From contig WSYB01000017.1 in assembly GCA_009773645.1 (NCBI GenBank), forward strand, positions 1 to 64,000: a stretch of 64,000 nt of DNA, given 5' to 3'. How positions within the stretch are numbered: position 1 is the first letter of the stretch; the number at the start of each line of letters is the position of its first letter. The stretch is from Geobacteraceae bacterium. GTDB lineage: Bacteria > Desulfobacterota > Desulfuromonadia > Geobacterales > Geobacteraceae. Position numbers and translations under genes: made by a program. Positions 33,167 to 40,664 of the stretch are shown piece after piece. Below the pieces are notes generated by a model, which was not told the DNA's origin, made no database searches, and saw nothing but the letters and a program-made list of their open reading frames with translations.

Positions 33167-34383
33167 TATTCCTCACCCTTCCAGGCGGCGATGATGTACA
33201 CCGGGTTGTGGGCGTCGAACATCTTGTACTCGGTCAGCCCCCTGGTCTTGGCGATGTTGACGCAGGTCACCTCAACGTTGTAGCCGTGGTCCTCCAGGAA
33301 CTCCACCGACTTGGTCAGGGTATCGAGGGTCACGGCGTTCAGCACGATCACCCCTTCGGGCCTCAGGCGCCTGTCCACCGCCTCGATGATCTCTTCCAGC
33401 ATTCCGCCTGACCCGCCGACAAAGACCCGGTCCGGATCGGGAAGGGCGTCCAGCCCTTCCGGAGCAAACGCCTCGATCAGAATGACATTGCGGGCGACGA
33501 ATTTCTTCAGGTTTTCGCGGATAAAGGCGAGGTACTGGGGGTTCTTTTCCAGGGCGAAGATCTTGCCGTTGGGCATGAGGTTCGAAGCCTCGATGGAAAC
33601 CGAAGCGCTGCCTGCGCCAATGTCCCACATCACCAGGTCGTCCTGCAACCGCAGTTTGGCCAGGGTGACCGCCCGCACCTCCTGCTTGGTAATGAGTTTC
33701 TTGGCAGTGACAAACTCCTCGTCGTCGATCCCCAGCAGGGGATAGTGCAGAAGGCTCGGCTCCCATGTCTTGATCAGGATCAGGATGTTGAGGGGAGAAG
33801 AGACAATGTCAACAAGCCCCTTGACGTCGGTCTTGGTGAACTTTTCGGTGGAAAGCCCCAGGTCCTCGCACAGGTACGCCTCATACCCCTCGGCGCCGCG
33901 GGCAATCAGCTCCCTGGCAATGGCTGCCGGGGAATTCACCTCGTCGGTGAGCACCGCGGCCTTTTCAGAGGCCACAATCCGATCGATGGCCCCCTTCAGC
34001 CCCCGTCCGTGCACGGAAACGAAGATGGCATCGTCCCATGGCTCTTTTATCCGGGCAAAGGCGTACTGGACACTGGTGACGCTGGGAAATATCTCGATCC
34101 GCTCCTTGGGAAGATTGCGCAGAAGAAACCGCGCCACCCCGAAAAAATTCGGGTCCCCGGAACCGAGCACCACGACCCGCTTCTCCGTTTTTTTCAGAAA
34201 ATCGAGCATGATGGAAAGGTCCCCGAGCACCTGTTTTTCTCCCTTGAAATCGGGAACGATGTCCAGGTGCCGCTGGTGGCCGATAAGTACGTCGGCATCG
34301 TTGATCACCTCCAGCGCCTTCGCGCCGAACCCTTCCCACCCCTCGATACCGGCGCCGACCAGATAGATTTTTTGTTGAGGCAT
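33166..34383 (-). CDS. cbiET: Cobalt-precorrin-7 C5-methyltransferase / C15-methyltransferase-decarboxylase (CbiE-CbiT fusion)
   Basis: 405 residues. The N-terminal CbiE tetrapyrrole methylase (about 1-200) has YLVGAGIEGWEGFGAKA and VVVLGSGDPNFFGVA. The C-terminal CbiT class I methyltransferase (about 215-405) has MWDIGAGSASVSIEAS, AFAPEGLDALPDPDRVFVGG and VLNAVTLDTL. The fusion (CobL-like) is common in many bacteria. It methylates C5 and C15 and decarboxylates the ring C acetate. Between cbiD and cbiL. Confidence 0.94.
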   Translation of the reverse strand: MPQQKIYLVGAGIEGWEGFGAKALEVINDADVLIGHQRHLDIVPDFKGEKQVLGDLSIMLDFLKKTEKRVVVLGSGDPNFFGVARFLLRNLPKERIEIFPSVTSVQYAFARIKEPWDDAIFVSVHGRGLKGAIDRIVASEKAAVLTDEVNSPAAIARELIARGAEGYEAYLCEDLGLSTEKFTKTDVKGLVDIVSSPLNILILIKTWEPSLLHYPLLGIDDEEFVTAKKLITKQEVRAVTLAKLRLQDDLVMWDIGAGSASVSIEASNLMPNGKIFALEKNPQYLAFIRENLKKFVARNVILIEAFAPEGLDALPDPDRVFVGGSGGMLEEIIEAVDRRLRPEGVIVLNAVTLDTLTKSVEFLEDHGYNVEVTCVNIAKTRGLTEYKMFDAHNPVYIIAAWKGEE

Positions 34384-34432
34384 GACTCACTCCTTACAGG
34401 CTGACTGCAACGTTTGAATTACTCTGTAAATT

Positions 34433-35596
34433 TTACCCGAAATATAGCATTTCTCCATGATACCCTGCCAGTAAAACCTTTACCTCCAAACCGGGTGCCG
34501 CCCTTTCGGCAAACTCCCTTGCTCTTTCGCAGACCAGGGCAATCAGGCCGGCATCGTTGCCGGAGGCCTCCAGTATCTGGCGGGCGGTGTTCGCTTCGCG
34601 GACGGGAAGCGGGAAGCGGGAAGCGGGAAGCGCAAAACCACACCATTCGGCGAGCATCCGCAGATCCAGCTCCGACGAGGAGACGTGAGTCTGCTCGTGA
34701 CCGCAGGCGATCTTGAGTAGCTTGGCGAACTGACCGGCGAGGACAACGCGCCGCACCTCCTTGCGTGCACAAGCGCGGAGGGCGTAGCCCACGTGGTCCC
34801 CCATCATCACGAACGCCTCTTCTTTGAGCTTTTCCCCGCTTCCCGAATCCCGCTTCCCGGATCCCGCTTCCCGGTTCCCGAAAAACTTCTGCGCCACCAG
34901 TTCGCTCGTCCTGCCGGTTGAGAAGACGATGGTCTCAGCGCCACACGCACGAGCCACGTCGATGGCGGCATCTATGGTGTCGGTCCAGGCCTTGGCCGAA
35001 ATCGGCTTCACGATGCCGGTGGTGCCGAGAATGGAAAGGCCGCCGATGATGCCGAGACGGGCGTTCAGGGTCTTTTTTGCCAGCTCTTCGCCGTTGGGAA
35101 TTGAGAGGGTCACGTGAAGCGGGACGCGGGAAGCGAGACGCGGGAAAACCTCTGCAATCGCCTCCGCGATCATCCGGCGCGGCACCGGATTGATGGCCCA
35201 TTGACCGACCGGAACCGCCAGCCCAGGCTTGGTCACTTTACCAATTCCGATACCACCTTCGATGCCTATACGCGATTCATCCTCCCCCTCGCCCTCTCCC
35301 CTGGCGGGAGAGGGTCGGGGTGAGGGGGTAATCTCCGCCAGCATAACCCGCGCATGAATCTCCGCCCCGTTGGTCACGTCCGGATCGTCCCCCGCGTCCT
35401 TGACCACGTAACAGGCGGCAAACGTTCCCGTGAACTCCTGACCGTGCAGGTGGAAACGGGCCGTCTCGCCCATGGGGAGGGTTATTTCCACCTCCTCCGT
35501 CAGCCGCTGCTCCCGCAGCATGAGTGCAGCCCCCTTTGCCGCCGCAGCAGCGCAGGCACCCGTGGTGTAGCCGTGTCGCAGCTCGCGTTTCGACAT
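34433..35596 (-). CDS. cbiD: Cobalt-precorrin-5B C1-methyltransferase with repeat-encoded insertions
   Basis: 387 residues. The family start is RHGYTTGACAAAAAKGAALML, then IPNGEELAKKTLNARLGIIGG, GTTGIVKPIS and FAKLLKIACGHEQTH. CbiD methylates C1 in the anaerobic pathway. Three segments do not look like CbiD and coincide with low-complexity repeats: residues 91-108 (PSPRPSPARGEGEGEDES), about 240-257 (GNREAGSGKRDSGSGEKL) and about 321-333 (FALPASRFPLPVR). A fourth repeat underlies residues 150-158. All keep the frame and fall between recognisable conserved blocks, so the protein may still fold. Otherwise full length; the stop is 49 bp from cbiET. Confidence 0.9.
   Translation of the reverse strand: MSKRELRHGYTTGACAAAAAKGAALMLREQRLTEEVEITLPMGETARFHLHGQEFTGTFAACYVVKDAGDDPDVTNGAEIHARVMLAEITPSPRPSPARGEGEGEDESRIGIEGGIGIGKVTKPGLAVPVGQWAINPVPRRMIAEAIAEVFPRLASRVPLHVTLSIPNGEELAKKTLNARLGIIGGLSILGTTGIVKPISAKAWTDTIDAAIDVARACGAETIVFSTGRTSELVAQKFFGNREAGSGKRDSGSGEKLKEEAFVMMGDHVGYALRACARKEVRRVVLAGQFAKLLKIACGHEQTHVSSSELDLRMLAEWCGFALPASRFPLPVREANTARQILEASGNDAGLIALVCERAREFAERAAPGLEVKVLLAGYHGEMLYFG
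34602..34632. repeat. In-frame (GGGAAGC)4 in cbiD
   Basis: Family D heptamer; read on the minus strand as LPASRFPLP. Confidence 0.85.
34834..34880. repeat. In-frame family D heptamer block in cbiD
   Basis: Six to seven units of the type CCCGCTT / CCCGAAT / CCCGGAT / CCCGGTT, read as GNREAGSGKRDSGSG. Confidence 0.85.
35115..35147. repeat. In-frame short family D-like block in cbiD
   Basis: Units GAAGCGGGACGCGGGAAGCG and AGACGCGGGAA, read as FPRLASRVPL. Shortest and least certain of the four. Confidence 0.55.
35283..35330. repeat. In-frame palindromic repeat (CCCTCTCCC..GGGAGAGGG) in cbiD
   Basis: Inverted repeat CCCTCTCCCCTGGCGGGAGA; read as PSPRPSPARGEGEGE. A widespread intergenic repeat type in many proteobacteria. 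Confidence 0.85.
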
Positions 35597-35600
35597 CCGG

Positions 35601-36143
35601 TTACCCGATGATTACCGGCAATTGCGTCCTGTCGGCAAGAAGCTGCTGCGCCCTCTCCCGCAACGCATCATTCCCCAGGTCTTCCTTCCCCACCATCTCC
35701 TCCACATCAATCCGGACGATGCCGGTGATGGACAGCTTTTCCTCCGGGTAGTCCCGCCACTCCACATCAGGCTGGTACTTGTTCATCAGGGCATTGAGGG
35801 CCACAACCTTCTCACGCCGCTCATCGACCATCCGCGCACGCCCCCGAACGATGACGCTCCGGTAAAGGTACTCGGCCCGGCAGGGGTTTTCCGTGGTCCC
35901 CTTCACATACGCGATGGGGAGGTCAACCTCGAAGCAGACCCGGTCGTTACGCCGGATGTCCTCCAGCTTCTCCCCCTCCAGGGCACAGTGGAAGTAGATC
36001 CTTCCTTCGTGCCAGGCAAAATTGAGCGGCTTTATCATCGGCCAGCCGTCGCTGCCGATGGTCCCGAGCCGGCCCACATGGCAGGTAGTGAGGAGGTCGA
36101 TGATGACGTTCACATCGGTGATACGCTTGTTGTGTTTGCGCAT
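35601..36143 (-). CDS. Pyridoxamine 5'-phosphate oxidase-like flavin-binding protein
   Basis: 180 residues, split-barrel fold: CHVGRLGTIGSDGWPMIKPLNFAWHEGRIYFHCALEGEKLEDIRRNDRV-type sequence (N-terminal half) is the FMN-binding PNPOx/NimA-like pattern. Substrate not deducible. It lies 4 bp upstream of cbiD in the cobalamin operon. No precorrin-6A reductase (CbiJ) or cobalt reductase is recognised in the window, so a reductase role in the pathway is possible but is only inference. Confidence 0.8.
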   Translation of the reverse strand: MRKHNKRITDVNVIIDLLTTCHVGRLGTIGSDGWPMIKPLNFAWHEGRIYFHCALEGEKLEDIRRNDRVCFEVDLPIAYVKGTTENPCRAEYLYRSVIVRGRARMVDERREKVVALNALMNKYQPDVEWRDYPEEKLSITGIVRIDVEEMVGKEDLGNDALRERAQQLLADRTQLPVIIG

Positions 36144-36199
36144 AAAGTTTTTAACCCCTTATCGAATGCGGATTTATGCAGATGAACGCAGATTAGATC

Positions 36200-36350
36200 A
36201 ACTACCTTGATAACGGAACGCAGAAAAATCGGAAAAGGCCGATCAAAGCGGATTTTAAACTTGTTCGGGAAAAACCGACATCAAGAATTTTGGGGTTGCA
36301 TCCGCCGTTATCCGATTTTTCCGCCTTTTCCGTGTCCCGTTACAAGGTTT
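36200..36350. repeat. Dispersed palindromic repeat, family A
   Basis: GATAACGGAACGCAGAAAAA and TCCGCCGTTATCCGATTTTT arms are inverted copies. It fills the junction between cbiC and the flavin-binding gene. Closest relative is the copy at 5036-5165. Confidence 0.75.
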
Positions 36351-36354
36351 TAGT

Positions 36355-36996
36355 TCAACGTTCTGCTGCCAGAAGCAACAATGCATTCACCACCGCCGCA
36401 GCAACGTTCGACCCCCCCTTGCGCCCGCGATTGGTGATAAACGGCACCTGTGAACCACTGCTCTCCAAGGCCAGGAGCGCCTCCTTGCTCTCCGCCGCAC
36501 CGACGAAACCGACCGGAAGCCCGATGATGAAGTCCGGACGCAGACCCTCCTCTTTTATCAGACGCAGGAGTTCGAAGAGGCCGGTAGGAGCGTTGCCGAC
36601 AACGAAGATACCGTTGCCGGGGTCGGCAGCGCCTTTGCGCATGGCAAGGATGGAGCGGGTAACGCCTTGCTGCCGCGCTTCCCGTGCCACATCAGGGTCG
36701 GCCACAAAGCAGGAGGCGCTGATGCCGTACCGTGTCAGCCGCTCCCTGCTGATCCCGGTCAAGGCCATGGTGGTGTCGGTGACAATTCCCCGTCCGGCAC
36801 GCAGCGCCGCCACACCACGGGCCACGGCATCGGCAGAAAAAAACATGGAGCGGGCGTATTCAAAGTCGGCGCTGGTATGGATGGCTCGGCGCACAACCGG
36901 CCACTCGGCTGGCGACCAGGGGTGCGGTCCCACCTCCGCCTCGATCATGCGGAACGATTCCGCCTCGATCTCCTCCGGCCCGAGATGCACCGACAT
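36355..36996 (-). CDS. cbiC: Precorrin-8X / cobalt-precorrin-8 methylmutase
   Basis: About 214 residues from ATG 36996, which overlaps the cbiX stop (TGATG); a GTG at 37005 is also in frame. Motifs are SFRMIEAEVG, RRAIHTSADFEYA, GRGIVTDTTMALTGIS and IIGLPVGFVGAAESKEAL. It migrates the C11 methyl to C12, giving (cobalt-)hydrogenobyrinate. Ends just before a family A repeat. Confidence 0.93.
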   Translation of the reverse strand: MSVHLGPEEIEAESFRMIEAEVGPHPWSPAEWPVVRRAIHTSADFEYARSMFFSADAVARGVAALRAGRGIVTDTTMALTGISRERLTRYGISASCFVADPDVAREARQQGVTRSILAMRKGAADPGNGIFVVGNAPTGLFELLRLIKEEGLRPDFIIGLPVGFVGAAESKEALLALESSGSQVPFITNRGRKGGSNVAAAVVNALLLLAAER

Positions 36997-37379
36997 CAGT
37001 GCCACCTCTTCTCGGACAGGGTCTCGGCGATCCGCTCCACCACAACTTCGGCGAGCCGTTTATGCACGCCCAGGTGTTTTCCCATGGCCATTTCCACGTT
37101 CGGATACCGCATTTTCGCCTCTTCAAGCTCTGCCGGCAGGTCCTCCAGCACATGGGCCCCCATGTACAGGAAGTACGGCATGAGAAGGATTCGCTGCGCC
37201 CCTTGTGCCACGCAGGCGTCGATCCCCTTCTGGATGTTGGGGGAGTGCTGCTCGCGGAACGCGACCTCGACGATGTCGTAGCCGGTCATATGTTTGACCA
37301 TTGCGGCTATTTCATCCACGGCGCTGTTTGCCTCGGGAATACGGCTCCCGTGGGCCATCAATAGGATTGCGGTTTTCAT
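36996..37379 (-). CDS. cbiX: Small sirohydrochlorin cobaltochelatase
   Basis: 127 residues, the short CbiX(S) form. N-terminal LLMAHGSRIPEAN carries the metal-site His; the central FLYMGAHVLEDLP includes the second His. It inserts Co2+ into sirohydrochlorin, the first committed step of the anaerobic branch. Translationally coupled to cbiC. Confidence 0.92.
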   Translation of the reverse strand: MKTAILLMAHGSRIPEANSAVDEIAAMVKHMTGYDIVEVAFREQHSPNIQKGIDACVAQGAQRILLMPYFLYMGAHVLEDLPAELEEAKMRYPNVEMAMGKHLGVHKRLAEVVVERIAETLSEKRWH

Positions 37380-37403
37380 TTCGATACTCCTGCCTTCAAT
37401 AAA

Positions 37404-37532
37404 GTCAAAAACCTTTGATAGGACACGGATTTACACGGAAAAAACGGATCAAACAACAAAACAAAAAACACCTGATTTTGATTTTAAATCCGCCTCTTCC
37501 GTGTTCATCCGTGTCCCGTTAAGGATTTTGAT
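37404..37532. repeat. Dispersed palindromic repeat, family A
   Basis: AAAACCTTTGATAGGACACGG at left, CCGTGTCCCGTTAAGGATTTT at right, with ACACGGAAAAAACGG and CCGCCTCTTCCGTG inside. It fills the cbiO-cbiX junction. Confidence 0.8.
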
Positions 37533-38381
37533 CTACGGTCGATGTTTCATCGTCTCGATGATCTCCCGTCGCGCCTCGCCGATGGTGAGGGGAATTCGCT
37601 CGAACGGCAGGTTGTCCTCGTGCTTGAGCCTGTAAATGAGCTCTGCGATGTGTGGAAGGCGGAGCTTTACGTTCGCCATCTCCTCCGGGGCGCTGAAGAC
37701 CTCTTCCGGCACGCCGCCGCGCACGATCTTCCCCCCGCTGAGGATATGGAGGCGATGGAGAAAGAGCGGCACCAAGTCAACGCTGTGGGTGGCCATGACG
37801 ATGGTGACCCTCTCCTCCCGGTTTAGCCGCGTGAGCAGCTCCATCATCCGGTACTCCCCCATGGGGTCCAGCCCGGCGGTCGGCTCGTCGAGAAGGAGTA
37901 TCTCGTGTCCCATGGCGAGGAGCCCGGCAATGCAGACCCGTTTCTTCTGCCCGTAGCTGAGATTGTGAATGTTCTTCCCGCCGTACTCCGTCATCTCGAC
38001 ACTTTGCAAGGCCGTTTCGACCCGCTGCCTTACCTCCTCCTCGCCAAACCCCATGTTGCGCGGCCCGAAGGCCACGTCCTCGAAGACCGAGTGGGCAAAG
38101 AGCTGGTCGTCCGGATTCTGGAACACAAGCCCGACCTTGCGGTAGATGTCGCGGGAGTGAAGCCTGCGCACATCATCCCCGTCCAGCAGCACCTCCCCCG
38201 CATAATCCTTGATAAGACCGTCCATGATCTTGAGTAGCGTCGTCTTTCCGGAGCCGTTGGAGCCGAGGATGCCACAGAAGTCGCCTCGCGCCACGTCGAG
38301 GCGGATGTCCGACAGCGCTGCCGTGCCGTCGGGGTATGTGAAGCTGTCGATATGTACGGAAAGTCGCACAGTCAAAATCAA
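37533..38381 (-). CDS. cbiO: Cobalt ECF transporter ATPase
   Basis: 282 residues. Walker A GSNGSGKTT, signature LSYGQKKR, Walker B ILLLDEPTAGLDP and H-loop MATHSVDL. With CbiM(N) and CbiQ it forms the energy-coupling-factor cobalt importer. The start is not settled: TTG 38381, TTG 38375 and GTG 38369 all lie at the edge of a family A repeat. Confidence 0.93.
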   Translation of the reverse strand: MILTVRLSVHIDSFTYPDGTAALSDIRLDVARGDFCGILGSNGSGKTTLLKIMDGLIKDYAGEVLLDGDDVRRLHSRDIYRKVGLVFQNPDDQLFAHSVFEDVAFGPRNMGFGEEEVRQRVETALQSVEMTEYGGKNIHNLSYGQKKRVCIAGLLAMGHEILLLDEPTAGLDPMGEYRMMELLTRLNREERVTIVMATHSVDLVPLFLHRLHILSGGKIVRGGVPEEVFSAPEEMANVKLRLPHIAELIYRLKHEDNLPFERIPLTIGEARREIIETMKHRP

Positions 38382-38670
38382 AACCTTTAATGGGACACGG
38401 ATTTACACGGAAAATGCGGATTGAATCTCGTAACCAATCCAAGACATAATCATTTACTCATATCCTATTACCTTTTTCTATCGTTATCTAATTCTCGAGG
38501 AATCCATAGCCAAGTTTGTTGTAAACTGTGTAAAAACAACATATCACTGCATCTGTAAGCTCTGAATGTTTCAACTTATCCATACAGGTTCACTCTTTAC
38601 TTAGGTTTTGGTGTAATCCGCCTTTTCCGTGCCTTTTCCGTGATAATCCGTGTCCCATTAATGATTCTTG
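38374..38670. repeat. Family A repeat split by about 170 bp of unrelated AT-rich DNA
   Basis: The left arm 38374-38430 (CTTTAATGGGACACGGATTTA) and the right arm 38605-38670 (AATCCGTGTCCCATTAATGA) are inverted copies. The stretch between them is AT-rich, without an ORF and unlike the other copies. It occupies the 292-bp cbiQ-cbiO gap, which contains no gene. Confidence 0.75.
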
Positions 38671-38673
38671 CCT

Positions 38674-39429
38674 TTACAAAATCCACATAATCCCCATCAC
38701 TGCAACAAAAACAACGGAAAATGCCACCTCGGCCACCCGGAACGGCTTATGTTTCAAAAGCGGCATGCTCCCATCGTACCCCCGCTGGACCATGGCGGTC
38801 GTGATGGTCTGGCTGTTGTCGAAGGCCTTGATGACCAGGGCGCCTGCCAGCGTCCCGATCGACCGGAGCCCCCGCCGGTATCCCACGTAACCGAGGCGGT
38901 TCTTCTGGGCGCTGAAGACCACCTGGGCGTCGTCGAACAGGACGAAAAGGTAGCGCCAGGCGAAGAGCGCCACCTCAATGAAGCCCTTCGGCACGCGCAT
39001 CCACGCCAAGGCCGTCATCAGGTCGGTGAAAGAGGTGGAGAAGCCGAGAAGCGCCACCAGCGACACCGCCCCGCCGATGCGCGAGGCGATCAGGAGTCCC
39101 TCCAGCAGGCCGTCCTTGTGACCAACCATCTCCCATCCAAGGACGTGGAGCGAAAAAAGCGGCGCTTTCCCGGCGAAAAACAGCTTGAGGATCAGCACCA
39201 CCGCCGCGATGAAGAGCGGCTCGGCAAAGCGCACCGCCAACACCCGCAGCCGCACTCCCATGGACAGGCAGAGTCCGCCGCACACCCCCGCCACCAGGAG
39301 CGGAAAGGCGAACCCCTTGCAGCTTATCACCATCACCAGCAGCGCCAGGGAGGAAAGGAGCTTCACGCGCGGATCGAAGCCCGTGAGAGGGTGTGCCGTG
39401 TCATGGGCATGTCGGGTGAAGTGGTGCAT
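38674..39429 (-). CDS. cbiQ: Cobalt ECF transporter transmembrane protein
   Basis: About 252 residues from ATG 39429 (GTG 39447 also in frame), with about six hydrophobic segments. TGFDPRVKLLSSLALL is the typical start, and the cytoplasmic A-motif type RRGLRSIGTLAG lies in the C-terminal half. The N-terminus is His-rich (MHHFTRHAHDTAH). Couples CbiO to CbiM. Confidence 0.9.
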   Translation of the reverse strand: MHHFTRHAHDTAHPLTGFDPRVKLLSSLALLVMVISCKGFAFPLLVAGVCGGLCLSMGVRLRVLAVRFAEPLFIAAVVLILKLFFAGKAPLFSLHVLGWEMVGHKDGLLEGLLIASRIGGAVSLVALLGFSTSFTDLMTALAWMRVPKGFIEVALFAWRYLFVLFDDAQVVFSAQKNRLGYVGYRRGLRSIGTLAGALVIKAFDNSQTITTAMVQRGYDGSMPLLKHKPFRVAEVAFSVVFVAVMGIMWIL

Positions 39430-39448
39430 GTTCTCTGTTCCATTCACG

Positions 39449-39508
39449 GGGTGGCGCCGTGCGCACCACCTGATTCATTGATACGGTGCGTTCCACGCAC
39501 CCTACCTG
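39449..39508. repeat. Small GGTGCG..CGCACC hairpin repeat
   Basis: Two related hairpins, GTGGCGCCGTGCGCACCAC and GGTGCGTTCCACGCACC, lie in the cbiM-cbiQ junction. A type of intergenic repeat seen widely. Confidence 0.6.
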
Positions 39509-40611
39509 GCTTTTTTTTCACTGACTAACAGCCGCCAGTAGTATCCCGCTGCGAAACCGCCCACCACACCCGCCAGGAGGAATGCAAACAGCAACAAGTC
39601 CCCCTCTCCCGGATCGATCAGAGGTTTGCGGGCCTGCCGGCCGTGCTCCCTGGCTATCTTTTCCACCACTGACTCGTCCACGCCGCGCCACGCTTCCGAG
39701 GAGAGTGAAGTGTGAGGAGTGAGGAGAAAAAGTGAAAAAATCAGGAACAAAGAAACGATAATCGGTGTAGCGCTTCCCGGTTCCCGGTTCCCGGTTCCCG
39801 GTTTCACCACCCGCATCTTCACAAGCAGGTCCGGCCGTTTCTTATGGAGCAGCACCACCATTCCCGCAGTCATGGCTCCCTCCAGCACCCCCATGGGCAG
39901 TTGGGTGGGAATGAATGCAATGAGTATCTTCCAAAACAGTGGGAGGAACGGCGCATCTCCCCGGATGCCCGAGGCAAGCGCCACAGAGGTCGTCACATAG
40001 GTGGCCCAGTCGGCAAGAAGGCCGGCTGCAAATCCTGCCACTGCCAGATTGGCGCCCAGCTTGCGGAGCAGCCGGAAGGTGAACCAGCCGGCAAAGGAGC
40101 CCGCCACCCCCATGGAGACGATGTCCGCGCCAAGGGTGGAGAGGCCGCCGTGGGCAAGGAAGAGTGCCTGGATGAGGAGCGCCACCGCCGCGATGACAAT
40201 GCTCACCAGCGGACCGACGAGGATCGCGGCGATGCCGGTGCCGCATGGGTGAGAGCAGGTCCCGGCAGTCGGCACGGGAATCGGCATGCAGGAGATGATG
40301 AAGACCACCGCCGCCATGAGCCCGACAAGGGGCTTAAAAGAGAGGTCGTCCTTTGCCAGTGTGTCCAACCGCTTGAGTCCGAGCGCCACGAACGGCACAG
40401 CCGCCGCGAACCAGAGGGTCGCCCAGTTGAAGGGAAGTATCCCCTCGGAGATATGCATGGCGTGGGCGGGGGTGGATTTTAGAAGCGAAAAGGCGCCACA
40501 GAGACACAGAGACACAGAGAAATTCCACAGAGATTTCTTTGTGGAGAAACCGGAATGCTGTGGTTGCCGGATTCCGTCCATTTCTTTTAAAACCCTCTCT
40601 GATTGGTACAT
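39502..40611 (-). CDS. cbiM: Cobalt ECF transporter substrate-binding protein, CbiM fused to a CbiN/PDGLE-like C-terminus
   Basis: Up to 369 residues. The CbiM core starts at Met52 (40458): MHISEGILPFNWATLWF; its first Met-His normally becomes the mature N-terminus and binds cobalt after signal-peptide removal. MPIPVPTAGTCSHPCGTG and PTQLPMGVLEGAMTAG follow. The C-terminal region (about 300-369) with one membrane helix (FAFLLAGVVGGFAAGYYW) resembles CbiN/PDGLE domains. Residues 31-45 (FSVSLCLCGAFSLLK) are encoded by a family B repeat in place of an ordinary signal peptide. Residues 269-306 also contain two repeat-encoded stretches. The true start is uncertain (40611, 40581 or 40458). Confidence 0.88.
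   Translation of the reverse strand: MYQSERVLKEMDGIRQPQHSGFSTKKSLWNFSVSLCLCGAFSLLKSTPAHAMHISEGILPFNWATLWFAAAVPFVALGLKRLDTLAKDDLSFKPLVGLMAAVVFIISCMPIPVPTAGTCSHPCGTGIAAILVGPLVSIVIAAVALLIQALFLAHGGLSTLGADIVSMGVAGSFAGWFTFRLLRKLGANLAVAGFAAGLLADWATYVTTSVALASGIRGDAPFLPLFWKILIAFIPTQLPMGVLEGAMTAGMVVLLHKKRPDLLVKMRVVKPGTGNREPGSATPIIVSLFLIFSLFLLTPHTSLSSEAWRGVDESVVEKIAREHGRQARKPLIDPGEGDLLLFAFLLAGVVGGFAAGYYWRLLVSEKKAR
39700..39726. repeat. GTGAGGA repeat inside cbiM(N)
   Basis: GAAGTGTGAGGAGTGAGGAG; read as LLTPHTSLSS. Related to the cbiH-cbiP linker repeat (family E). Confidence 0.7.
39771..39802. repeat. In-frame (CCCGGTT)n heptamer inside cbiM(N)
   Basis: Family D units; read as KPGTGNREPGSA between the CbiM and CbiN-like parts. 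Confidence 0.85.
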
Positions 40612-40656
40612 TCTGTTCTCGCCTATTCTTCTTTGTCTCTGTGTCTCTGTGGCAGA
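40495..40656. repeat. Dispersed palindromic repeat, family B, overlapping the 5' end of cbiM
   Basis: Left arm GCCACAGAGACACAGAGAC, right arm GTCTCTGTGTCTCTGTGGC: near-perfect inverted ends about 120 bp apart. The left arm is translated as part of the CbiM N-terminus. Confidence 0.85.
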
Positions 40657-40664
40657 TTCTGAAT

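Noticed and set aside
28570-35330. The arrays of short repeats as a CRISPR locus
   Set aside because: Units are 7 bp or single palindromes, lie inside coding frames and have no unique spacers of regular length; no cas genes are present.
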